64,000 nt of DNA from Otis tarda (taxonomy: Eukaryota; Chordata; Aves; Otidiformes; Otididae), in the NCBI GenBank assembly GCA_026413225.1, contig CM048553.1:144497190-144561189 (forward strand), read 5' to 3'. Under the pieces are notes generated by a model that had not been told where the DNA came from, searched no databases, and was given only the letters and a program-made list of their open reading frames with translations. Each line of letters begins with the position of its first letter. Position 1 is the stretch's first letter. The position numbers and the translations under genes are program-made. Below are positions 50,709 to 64,000 of this stretch, piece by piece.

Positions 50709-52239
50709 TTATTACTTCCACTCTGGACCAACCAAAACATCTAGGACCTCAGTAATTCTGCTACTTAAAAAAACTTGGTGCATAAAAATATACACTGGGG
50801 AGTAAGAGTTGCTCTTTTACATGCTGCAGAAGGGATGTAGGTGTAAACAAAAACTGTGAGAATTTTTAAATAGGAAAGAGGTGGTGTGCAAAAGAGCCAA
50901 ATAAAATAAATTTTGAGATACAAATGTCAAAGTACAAAATTTATGTAATGGAAAAAGGTATTTGGACCTATATTATAGTTGAAGACCTTGTGGGAAAGAT
51001 ATAGTTAGATAATTTTGTCCTTCGAACTTTTCAGAGGAAATCCTGACAAATATTTCAGATGAAAGTTTTAAGATAGTCTGCAGCTATTCCCCAAAGCCTT
51101 ATATAAGCCTTACTAGGTTAGGTAAAGAATTAAGACTTATTCAGCTGTTGCCAATTATCATCTTAATATAATTGATTCAGTGTGAGAACCAAGCTTGTAT
51201 CTCATCTTATCAATAGCTGAAGTAACTCCAAGCTGTTTGGCCTTTCAAGTGTCTCAAACACACAATCATTTAACAGCTCTTACAATTATATCGCTTTCTG
51301 CATAGCCCTTTTCGCCTTAGTAACAGAGATTACTGAAAAAGATGCCATTGAATAGAAAGTGTATTTTTAGGGCATGTAAAACTTTCAATTAATTGAAAAA
51401 AAAATATTAATTTATACAGCAGCTGAAATTTTTTGCAAACATGCATCCAGTTCTCTCTTGAAAAATGTAAGAAAAATTGTGTTGATATATTTTTAAAATT
51501 TACAATTAATTTAATATTTTGTTGTTCATTTAATATTGTAATACCCTTAAGAAGAAAATAATAACTTTTCTTGCTGGAGCTGCTTCTTATGGATAGTAGT
51601 TCAGAAGAATAAAATTTTAAAACAATAAATATGCAATAAAGGTGTCTGGTTCCAAATATATGCATTTTTTTTAGACATGTAATAACTGTAAAATGTAAGA
51701 GAACATGAGCTAGTAATAGTGCTTCTATCAGTAAATTTTGTGCAATGTATTTTTCTTAATTTTAATTTACTTGTTTTGCTTAATTAAGTTTTTTTTTTTA
51801 TAACCTCCTCCTCTGTACAAATCTCAGTGTTCTGTCCTTCCTTGGAGTTCACACCTGCAAAAAGTTATGCACAGCAATAAGTATTTATTCTGGTTAGCAT
51901 GCAATTCAGATGACCACAATATGATGGACTTTTGATATTCCATAAATCAGTGATAAAACTTCTACTGTCTTCAGAAGTACTAAATATTAGGCAATATTTA
52001 GTATTTCTACATGAAATTGTATTCAGAAAGTTGAGCATCTGTGTCATGGATGCCTGTACTCAAAAGCTGAAGGTGCTAAAGAAGAATGTATTTGGTGGTC
52101 ACAGACCTGGATTGCTCCTATTTAAATCAAGTAGTCCTTTGATAGCAGAACTCTTTTTTAGCATTACTTAATTTTATGTAACATGGATTAGTGACAAGAT
52201 GTTATGACTTCGTATTGTAATGTTTCTGGAAAGCAGACT

Positions 52240-52380
52240 TGTTCATTTACCACTGGGATCCAAGTGATCAGGACTCATCCCAAGATGTGCCACAAACTAG
52301 TTGTGTGACATAAAGTGGTTCAGTCTTTCTGTGGCTCAGTTCTTCACCCATAAAAGTCATCAATAAAGACATTTTAATCT
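52240..52380 (+). mobile_element. MIR-like SINE relic
   Basis: The stretch 'actagttgtgtgacataaag' (about 52296) followed by 'tctgtggctcagttcttcac' (about 52328) and 'ccataaaa' matches the order of the MIR consensus: 'ctagctgtgtgacc', then 'tctgtgcctcagtttcc', then 'tctgtaaaatg'. Upstream 'accactgggatccaa' may be the remnant of the tRNA-like to core transition. MIR-type CORE-SINEs predate the mammal-bird split and persist as rare relics in birds (established knowledge). Boundaries are approximate. Confidence 0.6.
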
Positions 52381-54649
52381 ATTTTCTGTGCTGCCTGTTA
52401 ATTCTGGAAGTTTTTTTTTGAAAAAAAAAACCTATCCCTTATTTTACTTAGGTACTTTGTCAAGAATAATGCAGCAACTTCGTAGACTGAGACCTCTATA
52501 TACTACTGTAGTCCATAACACTAAAAATAATCTGAATATTTCGTTAGGGTGCTTTTGGCATGCTGTTCTTGCTAAGGTTTAAAAGTCAGTTTATCACAGA
52601 CCATCTGTGGTTCAAAGACCCTTACCATAAAGTCCCACTGGTTAGCAGAAAGATAACTGTAGCCAAGAAGAAAAAAGAAATATGAAACTCTTAGTCTGTA
52701 TCTTTTAAAAAACCCCAGGAAAGTATGTTGGTTTTTTTTTCTCAAAAAGAGTCACAATTCATTTTTATTCTTTATTTTAAAAACCAGACATGTAAAAATA
52801 TGCATTCCCATCTCACAAAAAAACCCCCACAAACAGTGATTTTCACATAAGAGCAAAGGAATTCCGCACAGCGGTCTAGGCACTAGTCTCCCAGGTTCTA
52901 TGTACATAAAATTTCTGGAATGAAGCATATAGTAAAGCACCCTGGTTGAAATTTTCCATCTTGTGTAGCTGAATTCACTTCCATACAAGCATTCAGGAAG
53001 TCTGCAAGTCAAGTCGCTGGTGTTCTTTGAAAATTTTGGACACAATTCACAGCAGATAAGCGGTAAGGCATGAAAGATGAGAGAGAAAGAAATGAACAGC
53101 TTTATGACAGAAACTTTGGATGCTTAACAAAGTGTTTCCTAATCGCCATCTTCAGACATAGACAAGTCAGCCCAGAGGATTAATGAATTTCATACAGAAT
53201 TTTCTGTCTGCCAATGCCTATAATTCCCCAGGTGTGGTTAAATTTGGAAATATGGATCTAGTAATTGTTCATGCTCTGAATAAAGACATTACTGAGTAAT
53301 AAAATCTTTATAAACATCACTTAATCACCCATAAAATAGACCAATGACATAATGTTATAATTTACATTTTAAATTTTAAAAAAAATGATCAAAATGTAGT
53401 TTTTTATTTAACATCTGTTTAGCTTGGGTGGGCAGGTGGGGTCCATCTTGTTAAACCAAAAATACTATACCTTTGGGTTTACTCAATAGCAAGAAAAGTA
53501 GAGCAGAATATTAAAGGACTGATTGATTAAAGTAGTTGACATGAGCTCATGCAGAATAACAACTACTCATACCTTGGGAATGTGCCCCTCTGCAAAGAGA
53601 TGTACAAAGGTAATATACAAGAGAGGTTATAAATTGAGAATTAAAGTGGTGCATTGGCTTTGCATTGGCTACCTGCACATGGGTGAATGCTTAACAGATA
53701 GATGGGACCATTGCCCCTTAGTTCGTGAATGGACATAGCTGGGTGATGCTGGTGAGCAATTTGCTTCCCAGTGGCTCAGTCACTCTCTAGAGGTGCTCCT
53801 TCCTCTTCTCATCGTCCAATTACAAGAGGTTCTTGTCTCTAACTTCTGTGCCTCAGGTACCTAAAGTTAAATGGAGTTAATACAAGGTGACAATGACTAA
53901 AATTCCACTTCTGAATTAAAAAAAAAAAAAAATCACTTGCAATAATATTTTTCTTTTAGTTTAGATTGAACTATTTAATCATATAATGTTAAAGCCAGTT
54001 TCTTATCACTTATAAACCAAATTCCTATTTCATTTAAATTGATGCAAAGCTGGAGAGGAAAAATGACATGAGGAGGTCTTTTGCAAGCAAAATGGAAAAA
54101 TCACCTTTTTTTTTTTTTTCAGAGACTTTGTCACTGTGATTAGGTGGAAGAAGAGGTAGCCATCTGGCAAAAAAAATAACACTTTACCAAAGCTTCCCTT
54201 CATCTTTGGAGTCTGACAGATTCCCTGTTTCCCAACAGATAGAAGCTAAAACTCCATCCTGTCTCTTCTCTTTCTTTTACTTAGAAAAACAAGTGAACAA
54301 TAAAAGAAAGATTTGTTTTCCTGAATATCAGAAGATCACCTGAAATAGTGACTGAAGACAGATGCAAAAAAAAAAAGTGCACTTCATATTTTTAGAGTTC
54401 TGACTCTGAAAGAAAGGACACATAACCTTCAGTTAAATGAGTAATTTCGCCACCATCAAAAGATGTGTTAGGGAGTTTGCAAGACCTGTTTAAGAACTTA
54501 AATTTCCCATATGTAGGGAGTTTTTAGTATCAAGCCAAATGCTTTACCATGGAAGAGATGGATCTATCCATCCTACACAATATGGATAGATACGTAATTT
54601 TTCCTTTGGAAGAACATTTAAAAATATTTCATTCCAGAAAAATTGGAAA

Positions 54650-54665
54650 TTTTTTTTTTTTTTTT
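54650..54665. repeat. T16 homopolymer
   Basis: Sixteen consecutive T bases within AT-rich DNA. No associated retroposed gene is recognised. Confidence 0.7.
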
Positions 54666-57600
54666 CAAAAAATATCTGATTAGAGCTTCATAAACTCTTC
54701 AGCTGCTGAGCAGGAGGGCTCCAACAGAATAAAGCAGCTTCAGGAATCTTCAGAACTTCAGCCTGCAAAGTTGTGGCAAAAGCAAAGATGTGACCTTGCA
54801 AAATTTGGGAGCCCGTCTCTAATAATTCAAATGATTTTTCAAGATAGTCAGGTAGATGTGTGCCACAAGACAGTTCATGCTGCCCTATTTTTCATAGTCC
54901 AGTAGAACTGATATATTCCTATTGCAATACATATTTTCTGATGGGAATGTCTTAAATTGGGAATGTAAGCAGAACTTAAAGGAAGTCTAGTAAACTTCAG
55001 TCATCTCAGACATTATTCCAGACTTTAATATTCTTAAAATAGATACAATTTTACAAATAAATTATCTTATCTCCACATCTTTGTCTTCCTTTCCTGTTCT
55101 ATGTATATGAAAATAGTACATTTCTGTTTATTTTATTCCTTGTTTATTTTAAATGAAAATTTTCTATTATCAATTTAGTATCAGTAAGAAAAAAAAAACC
55201 TTCATGACCTATCAGACTCTAGTAGTCACAATAGCTGTATTTTTATGTTAGAATTCAGAGTCTTAAGCAGCAGAAGTTTATTGTGAACTGCTGGCCTAAT
55301 CTTGATACTTTTTAAAACATACTTAATGCTAAAGTCACTTAAGCCTTTGCATGACAGTAGCATCTGGAGAGTTTTTCTGTTTGTTAAGTAGCTAGGATGA
55401 CTAGTTTTCCACTTCTGGAAGATGTTACTTTCAAGGAGGTAAAGGATTTACAATTAGGGGGAAAAAAAGCCAAGAATTACAGAATTATAAGTACGATATC
55501 TATGTCTGGGAGTCCTAACTGCCAGACACAGAAATGCTGGCTCACACACTGCATCAAAACAAATGAGAAAATACAATTAAATGTACATTTATTCATTTCC
55601 TTCATAATGTTGCATATTTCTACCAATGTGGCAATGTGAGAGCGTCACAGAGTGTAAGCACTACTTGCCAGAGTAGGAACAGGTGGTCTTAAATTCAACA
55701 GAAAGACAAGAATTCAGCTCTCTAACTAGATCTGTATAAATTTAACAAATGGTAGGGAAAAGAAGAAATAATGAAAAGGAAAAAGTAATAAAAAATCTCT
55801 CTGCCAAATGTCTAGAGTCTGGCCCTGGATCCAGGCCCACTAGGACATGCCCTCTGCAGGCTGGGGCATTCAGCAGTAAGGTCCTTGTCTGCTCTCTGGA
55901 ATGTTTCTGGATTTTAGCCAACAACTTTTTAATACCAAATTTGAAAAAAATCCAGAAAATCTTATTCCAGCCATTTCTGAACAACATATTTTTTCATTAA
56001 AACATGAAGTGTCTAGCCCTAGGCAAATGGGCAGATAAATGTCTGAGTGTAAACAAATGCCCTGTGTTGCAGCAACATGGGATACTGCAAACCAGGCAAT
56101 TTCAGTGCTGTTGTAAAAAAAACCCACAGTAGCTGTTTAGGAATATGAAAGCAAACCAAACAAAATAGCACAAGGAAATGCTGAAGTTGTTTTTGAGGTG
56201 TAGGATTTAAAAAATAATGATAAAGTTATAAAAGGAATGCACTAGTGTAAATTTCTCCACTGTCCTGCAAAAAAAAAAACCAGGTCCACCTGTTGCTGCA
56301 GACATCCTCTGCTAGAGTAATGTAGAAGTTTTAACAGAAATAAAATCCTAAAGTAAATCCTCTCCCCAAACTCCAAAGTGGGTAGAGTTTTCTTGCTCTC
56401 TTAGGTCTTGGTTCAGTTACTCGGGTTGTTATCCATAGAAAGATATAAGACACAGGAGCTAAGAAAAACTCTCACTGTCCCGAAGGAGAGGAAGGAGGCC
56501 ACCTCAGATACCAAGGACATCTCAGATGGCATTCTGTACCTGTGCTTAGGTAACTAAAATGTGTCTTTACAGAGGGAAGCAAATCCAGATGAAGCATCTT
56601 GAGTATACAGGTATCTGTGTAACTCAGAACTATGGTCTGTGGACACCTAGTCAATAGAGTCAGCAGTGCCTTAGAGAGGTACTCGGTCGGTCAGCCAGTG
56701 GTTTTCTGCTTCCAAGAGCTTGCAGAATCTAAAGACTCTGCTTGCTTAATCCCCGTTGACCCCCAGCAGTTATTTGTCTCTTGTGGAAATGCTTACATGT
56801 AAACACCTGAAGATGACATCCTCAATCTTGTACAGAATGTACCCTTATTTTCAGATCTTAGTGGATTCCTTTATTCTTGTATTTCATGCATACATCAAAG
56901 ACTTGTGTGTAACCCTCTAGCTACTGAGATCCTTGGCGATGGGCTAGTGTTCAACTCTACATTTACCAAGAGAGAATGAGGACAGTGGTGCCAGTTTTTA
57001 AGGCAAAAGGATTTGACTGTGCAACTCTTCTGTTGTACATACAATTAAAGGGACCTACTGCTGTTATGTTTTAGAGAGTGGATTAGCTGACGAGACTGCC
57101 TGTGATATCAAACGGTTGGCCCTCACTACCCATATGATTTTATGGCCTAAATGCAATAAATGCTCACACTACTTCTACCATGCTTTCCTAGAATAGAGCC
57201 AGGCACAATTTACAAATGTAGCTTTGAATTTTAATACTTACCAATAAAATCTATTAAAACGGCTTGCCATCTTTTCCTGGACAATGAATTTCAGAAACTG
57301 AAACAAATTAGAGATTGGACATGAATTATAAACATGAGATCAGGACCGAACTGGGTCATTTGAGTCCCTTGCTTACAGATCAGTTAATAATTTTCACACA
57401 CTTCTCATTGAAAACAACCGTCTTGTGGCTGCACAGGCGGGTTCAGTAATTTTGCTGTCACGAGTACAATTATAAAATAAACACAAGAGACTAAATAAGA
57501 GAGTGAGAGAATGAATTTGCCAGCTGGAAGCCTTAGCACAATGATATTCCGTGACCTCAGGAACCATTCAGTACAATTGAACCTTGTCTATCCTTGGCAA

Positions 57601-58952
57601 TATCTGGACAATAAATGTAATTGACTGTTCCTTTCTGAACTTTGGGACTATATGGAACCGATCTTGTCTATGAAGATTAGATGTTCAGTAATATCTTTGT
57701 GCATGTGAGGTCTTTATTACCCTGTGGCTAGTACATAGGTTGCAGTATGGTTTAGAAATATTTTACATATTTTGTTATCAAGATTTTAGCTGGTATGGCT
57801 ATTGTGGTGACATTCTCTCTGTCTATCTCTCTTTTTATTCCTTGTTCTTTCATCTGATTCTTTTTTTTATGCACATACCTTTCAATGTACATGGTTCATC
57901 TATCCTTTTTTAAATAATTTGAAAATGCATATATTCTGATATTAATCAGATGCTCTTTTCTATCAGTGACAAAATGCAGTTCACTCCCCCAGAAAAAGAT
58001 TAGTTTTCTTTTTATTATGGCATTTCTCAAGCATAAACTAGGTGACAGACAACAGCAATAAGAAAACAAATTCTTTCTGCATGTAATTCCCTTTCAACTA
58101 TTGCAAAATACAGACAAAATATTCCCTAAAACAATCCTGAAGATCAAGCTGACAGAGCGTCAGTTTTCCTTCACGTGCTGGATACCTCTCCATCAGCAAG
58201 CAGAGCAAACTGATAGCAATGATTATGCATAAACAGGGAAATCTTTCTGGAGACGCACACGACCTGCATTTGGGGAGGAGGATATGTAGATCAGTGTGAA
58301 CCAGCACACAGTCCAGGGCCAGCCCATCTGTGGCTGGAGCAGTCGTGGCTCTGTTTTGTCTAAAAGGAGTGCAGTTCAGGTGCTCCAGGATCACTCTATG
58401 ATATGAACCAGAAAATACTATTAAGTGGGTAAAACCAGGAGATTTTCTTCAAGAGGGCAATCATAAGGCATATACATTTGATGTGTCCATGTACCTCCAG
58501 TCATTATTTGTTTGTCCCATGGTTCAGGGTGCCACAATCCATGCACTGCAGTGGATCTGGCTATGCAACACAGCATCGCACTGAAAACCAAGAGCATGTG
58601 CTTTAAAAATAGAGAATATAGACGCTATATGGAAGCATCCATCTGGGTAAGGGAGCAAGAAGAGACAAATAACTACAACAGCAGAGATATCCTAGAAAGT
58701 TTCCTTTCAGACAGACTCTTCAACAAAATATAGTTGATGTAAACACACTGGAAAGAAAATACTAATAGATAGTACCAAAATGCTCAAATTTGAACATATT
58801 TAAAAAGTTCAGTTTTTCAGCAATGCTGATCACTCCCAAGTTCATTAACATTATTTACAGTTCCATATGTCTCACAAGTTTTGATTTTTGCATATAAATC
58901 TAAAAATAACAACCGTTTCCTAATACACATTCATTATATTGATATATAAGAT

Positions 58953-59326
58953 TTATTCACTTCTCATCTCCTCTCCACTTCTTGCAGCCGGGCCGGGCCA
59001 AGTCGGGCCCAGTTGGCCGCCTGGCAAGAGGCCAGAGGGTGAGGCCTGCAAGGCCCAGGAGGCCTGCGCCTCCCCCTCTGCGCCTCTGCCCCCGCTCAGC
59101 TTCTTCACATCTTCTCTTCTCGCTTTTTTTCTCTGTTTTCCCCTTCTTAAATACGTTATCGCAGAGGCGTTATCACGGGACATTCTGCTACCAATCGGCT
59201 CGACCTTGGCCAGCAGCAGGTCCGCCCTAGGCCTGGCCAAGTCCACTGAACAAAGGGGAGCGACTTCTAGCAGTTTCCTGCAGAAGCTACCACCTTAGGC
59301 CCCCCCTCACTAACAAAACCACGACA
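58953..59326 (-). mobile_element. Truncated inverted copy of the same ERV LTR
   Basis: The minus strand starts TGTCGTGG at 59326 and runs about 370 bp in close similarity to the first part of the LTR at 43699-44847. Shared segments include 'ttgttcagtggacttggcca', the TATA-like box (59154-59146), the 'gtatttaagaaggggaaaac' region and the Gly/Ala-rich-looking GC block. Similarity ends abruptly at 58953, just after 'gagatgagaagtgaataa'; the remaining ~780 bp of the LTR, including minisatellite, poly(A) signal and U5, are absent. Both flanks are TATATA-rich. No internal retroviral sequence is seen. Confidence 0.85.
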
Positions 59327-62300
59327 TTATATATATATACACTTGTACGGATATAAACACTGGGGTTTTTTTTTTGAAAAAGAGACAATCTACATCTAGC
59401 CTCCAACCTTTGTATTATAAATATACATAAAACTGTATTTATATATTACCGAGGGGTTTCAATTAAAGACCTATCAAACTTTTACATTTAGATGCAATTT
59501 TAATCCAAAGTGTAACTCAAAGACTTAGTAGTATTTAAGAGAGACCCATAAGAATTAGCAATGAGATATGTTATGTTAATTTTTCCACAGTATGTTAAAG
59601 ATGGACATTTGACTCTAAGCCAACAAATTCAATATCGATAACTTGCCTCCATACCCAGGAACTTCCTCCATCCCATAAGAAGTGAAACAAATCTTAAAAT
59701 ATTTCACCTTGATACAAAGCCCACTTCTTTTATTTTGACTTCTGAAATGTTAAAATTAATGTCAATACAGTAATTTACTATCCAAAGAAGAAAGTACAAG
59801 AAGGGACTGAAGTATGCCTCCCATGAAGCAAAATGACACAGAAACCACAGTCTCACTTAGGCCTGAGTTCATCCCACCAACTATATGGCCTTAAATGAGT
59901 GTCCTAAGCAGCCATCAGAGAGTCCCATGGAATATTTTTTAATGGGTGAGAAGGCAGAGTTCACCTCTAGAGACCAATTTAGATGGTGTGTGGGCTGCAA
60001 GCACAAAGCAAAGGGCTTTGTGACTGATGGGTTTAAGGAAGGGAACTGTTCCTGCATTTGCATCAGCTACAACTTTCCCAGGGCTGATACTTTCCAGCTT
60101 AAGTAAATTGCACTGCTGTAAGCAAAATGGGACATACTGAAGGAATGAGTTATCACTGCTGGTGCTGAATCAGAGAAGACAGGATGCAATCCTGAAGCCA
60201 GTATGAGATAGTAGCAAGCATGTCTTGCAAACCCTGAAAAATACGAACATTATTACTGTCACAAATCATCTACAGTATTTCTCAGCACTTTGTCAGCTAA
60301 ATATCTACAAAGTAGGTCACACAAATCCAAAAACTTAGAATAATCAACTATCTAGCTACTATCCTATTGATTTGCTTCTAGAATTTATTCCCAAGAGTTT
60401 ACTGAATTAAAGATGCTTATATTCATCTTTTTTAAAATTTAATTAAATAATTTCCCAAACCTTTCGACTTATATCTTTGTCATGTTAAAATTGCTCTGTT
60501 TCTCTGAAGTTATTTTCAACTTCAACTGAATATAAAGTACTAATGCTGGGATGAATTATGGTCTTCATTTCAGAGCTACAACTATCCAGACAATATGTTA
60601 GTTTTGTAGAGCTTTTCTATCCTCTGATGCCCTACTATTAATAGAAATGTTGGTATTCGGCCTCCTTTCAGCTTCCTAAATGGAGACAGTAAGTCACACA
60701 GACCACCTGGCCTCCAGCTGCTTCTCCAGAACAACACAGGTCTCCTGTAGGGCCTGTCTCCTCTTCACCAGTGACATCTCACTCAGCTACCTTAGGATGT
60801 CTCCAATGGCACCAAGAGGTTTTGTTTAGGCAACTGAATTGAGTTTTTCTGATACAATCATAGTGTGTCAGGGAGAGAAAATAAGAAATGTTTACAATTC
60901 TAGGAATGTTTTTCGATTGATCTTAAAATATCTCCTGCGAATTAGTCTTTTTTACTGAGGGTTGGTTTTTCTGTGGTGATGTGTCCTCTTCAACAGCTAA
61001 GCAGCCCTTGAAAATTGGCCTTCGTAAGGGTTCATTTTCTACACTACATAACAGCAGGGGGAAAATTGCTTTATTTTTATCAGAGGAGTAATAATGAGCT
61101 GATTTGCAAGGCACCGAGGACTAGGACAGTCTCTGTGTGACATTTTTTAGAAATTGTCTTAAACTTACCAAAGTCTGACTTCTTTAAAAATGGCAAACCA
61201 TGAGATGCACATTGCCCCAAGTAATCTCTGTGCAGTTTTACATACCACAGCTATTGAAGCATATTGGTATGGGGACTGACTCCATTTGTTTTCACATCCT
61301 GTAGAAGAATGTAAAGTCTTTAAGCAAATCTGTCATTCATGTTAGGCCGGATCTCAGATATAAGTTGTCCACTATTTACTTCATTACAGGTTTATGTTGG
61401 AATGAAATTAGTACATGAAAAATCTGGAGATGATATTATAGTATAATATAATAATAATGATGACTATATAATTTAATTAAAAATATATCTGAACTTTTCT
61501 AGTGACACTTTAAATTATTCTTGTTATATTCTCCCTGCATTTTTGGTAAAGGTACAAGTTGGTTCTTCTAAATTTATTCATATAACTTTCTCAATCTGTA
61601 CTTAAGTGTCCAAAAATTATTTGGCTTTTGTGTCAGTTGCACATCTTGGTCCTAATGATGAGGGTATTCTCAAGACACTTCAACTCTCCCAGCTAGTGTC
61701 AGCCAACAGGCACGTAGGTCAGCCAGAAAGCTGTTTAAGGATGTACACAGAAAAAGCAACAACGGGAAAAAAATAAACACAAAGAACATCATGGGCCATA
61801 TGCCTTCCAGTTAAAGGAAGATTCCCTATGGGAAAAAAGGAAGGATTTAAGTATAAAAATAATTATACTATCCCTTTTGAGACCACTTTCATACCAACAA
61901 ATGTAACAAAGAGATGCTGTGACATCAGATTAAAAAGCTTTTATCACAAAGGAGTGTTGCCTTAATCAATTCAAGCAATTATCTCAGTTTATCCAGTGGC
62001 TCTATGGCAAGAAAGAGATAATTTTGAATGATTTTACTTATACCAGCTTGCCTACAGCTCTTGTGGCTTCGGTGCTGAGAGAGACTTAAAGGAAATGAAA
62101 ACCAAAAGAGGCCTTCTTCAGTGTGTTGGTTATTGTCTTGCCAAATCAGCCGTCTGTGTACAGAGCCAGTCTCTGTATCGCTTGTGGCCTTTCCTTGGCT
62201 TCTGCTCAGAGAGCTCAGGAACTGTTTGTTGTTTAATAAAGCCCTCAGAGATTATTCTTGGAGAGAGTTATTTCTGTAAACCAGAATACATTGACTGAAA

Positions 62301-64000
62301 ATTCTTTTACAAAGCCTTGAAATACGAGCAATTTGATGCACTCTTCCCCTACTAAATATTTGCTGGGAAACAGCAAACCAAATTTGAGGTTTACACCCCC
62401 GAATTTTTGTTTGTCATCCAGCAATTTACCATGCTCACGGACGTTGCCTGGTGTCTATGCAAAGACTTCTCAAGTGAATCGATGCTGTCATTACAATACA
62501 AAGCTGACTCACTTTCTTGCAGAACTAGGCCAATTATAGGGGGCAAATTCCTGTGTCAAAAAATAGTAGCACGGTAACTCAAAAAGAATTTGTGTTTGAG
62601 ACACTGCATGGATATACATACAAACATGCATCTTTACACTTACTATGTATTTGTCATTCATTAGAAATTTTTCCTTTTAGTCTATGTAGTATAAAGATTT
62701 AAAGGAAATTACTTTTTAAAAAAAACACAAAAAATTGCCATTTTTTGTTTTTTTTTTCTTCAGTGAAAAAAAACCCCAAACCCCAAAGCATATTGTATAG
62801 AATGCAAAATAATTTGTTTGAGCTGAAAATAAAGGTTTGGTGATTTATATTTGGAATAATTTTTTTTTAAATAACTGTCATTTTCAAAATGCAAACAAAA
62901 AACTGAAATGTTTTCCCAAATATCAATGTGAAGTTTTCTGAATTTTCCCTTTCTTTGGCTGAGTTTGTTCTTCCAGAATCAACTTCAAATTAAGGAATCA
63001 TTTACATCTTTCCAATTGCATCTTTATGACAGGAAACCATACTGAAGAAAAACTAAACGCCGGCATTACTAATGTGCATCCACTAAATCAGTGCAGAACT
63101 TTATGGCTTTCTGTCTTGCTTTCAAAGAATAAATGCAGGCAATCTAGTAAGATTACAGTAATATTTATATCAATAATTTCATTATTGAATTCTTACTAAT
63201 GCTCGGCACATTAGTAAGCTGACAACTAGAAAAGGAGCCATATCTCCAACAGGGCATAGCTGCAGAGTTGGCTCTGAGTGAATAGCTGAGGTATTGAAAC
63301 TAGAATAGCTGCATTAATGACTACGTTATGCTCGCCATCAAGTCTCTGTGCTACTACTTTGTGCATGTACACACACTTTAGTGTCCAAAATAGAGATTTT
63401 CAAAAGCCTGGTCAATTGTTTCTCGCTGGAAAGATGCCAGCAGAATGCCTGTGAGTCAAACATTGCAGTCCTGAGCCTTACCCTTTGTGGATTCATCCCT
63501 CTAAGTTGTCAGATTAAGTTACGGTAAGTTGTCAGAAGGAGTCCAGGGCAAGTGATGGGAGGAATATTCCTATGAGTAAAATGATCAGACTTGATGTAAG
63601 GTATCTGATTGCTACACGAGGGAAAATTTTTGTGTTCTTCATCTTTTTCTTTTGCAAGCCAATGGGATACATATGGAATAAAACATGACTCCGCAGAACC
63701 ACTGGTAATAGAATAAAAACTCTTAAAATTAGTGAAAACTGGCAATCAAAACAGACTTCGGTAGATCAGATTTGTCTGAACTCATAGACTGGGAAATACA
63801 GTATTATTTAGATATATTTTTAATTTTTTTTTTAATTCTAGCAGAAATGAAATACTCATAGGTAAAATCAATATAAAGTTTTTGTTTTTTTTTTTTTAAG
63901 TGCAGTTCAGAAAACACACATTCAGCAAATGTGTGGTCTATTGATTTTTAGTTGAATAATATTCCAGAAAGTGAGTTTACAAAATCAAATTTCACAATTT
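59327..64000. other. Unique non-coding stretch
   Basis: A short (TA)n run directly abuts the truncated LTR (59328-59339). The rest is AT-rich unique sequence without a supportable gene; frames are 78 codons or shorter. Segments at about 62040-62300 and 63060-63440 have a more balanced composition and few simple repeats, as conserved non-coding DNA often does, but conservation cannot be judged from one sequence. Confidence 0.65.

Larger units (their letters stand above)
44848..58952. other. Long unique AT-rich non-coding stretch
   Basis: No supportable gene across about 14 kb. It holds a MIR-like SINE relic (52240-52380), a TA dinucleotide run (50689-50708), several T/A homopolymers (for example T16 at 54650-54665) and otherwise unique sequence. 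The longest frames (131 codons at 46051-46446 minus; 111 codons at 51330-51665 minus) have no recognisable domains and overlap frames on the other strand. Confidence 0.68.

Noticed and set aside
43699..59326. The two LTR copies as ends of one provirus
   Set aside because: They are in opposite orientation, one is truncated, and no gag, pol or env lies between them.
1..64000. CRISPR array, bacterial operon, integron or phage-like system
   Set aside because: No regularly spaced direct repeats with unique spacers and no prokaryotic coding density. Repeat content and composition are avian.

Overview
The window looks like nuclear DNA of a bird. It is AT-rich, non-coding vertebrate sequence with interspersed CR1 LINEs (the dominant avian retrotransposon) carrying the diagnostic ATTCTATG-type 3' tail, plus two copies of a bird-type endogenous retrovirus LTR. 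I found no exon of a host protein-coding gene, no tRNA or rRNA gene, and no bacterial-style operon, CRISPR array or integron. The many short open frames outside the repeats look like chance.

Layout. 1-29195 is mostly unique intergenic or intronic sequence. It is interrupted by an ancient amniote CR1-like fragment (about 4850-5375, minus), an old CR1 (about 9662-10040, plus), a very old CR1-like fragment (about 16995-17260, plus) and a moderately old CR1 (about 23865-24774, minus). The main feature is a nearly full-length CR1 on the minus strand (about 29196-33725). It has a CpG-rich 5' UTR, ORF1 (Cys motif, coiled coil, SGNH-esterase-like domain), ORF2 (endonuclease plus reverse transcriptase) and a 3' tail. 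ORF1 and the endonuclease half are broken by a few small lesions, while the reverse transcriptase half stays open for 593 codons.

To the right lie a short CR1 tail (37668-37774), a second young 5'-truncated CR1 of the same type on the opposite strand (41367-42126), a complete-looking solo LTR (about 43699-44847, plus) containing an imperfect ~40-bp minisatellite, a MIR-like SINE relic (about 52240-52380), and a truncated inverted copy of the same LTR (58953-59326, minus). The rest is unique sequence with simple repeats.

The elements do not form a host pathway. CR1 ORF1 and ORF2 products normally act together in target-primed reverse transcription. The LTRs are remnants without gag, pol or env. 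The most notable signals are the almost intact CR1 with substitutions in its esterase motif, an antisense frame that stays open across three CR1 copies of different age, the LTR minisatellite, two pairs of inverted young repeats that could mediate rearrangement, and a diffuse ancient repeat motif seen at four places. I did not find a convincing new biological system. All similarities rest on recognition by eye; no alignment or database search was run.
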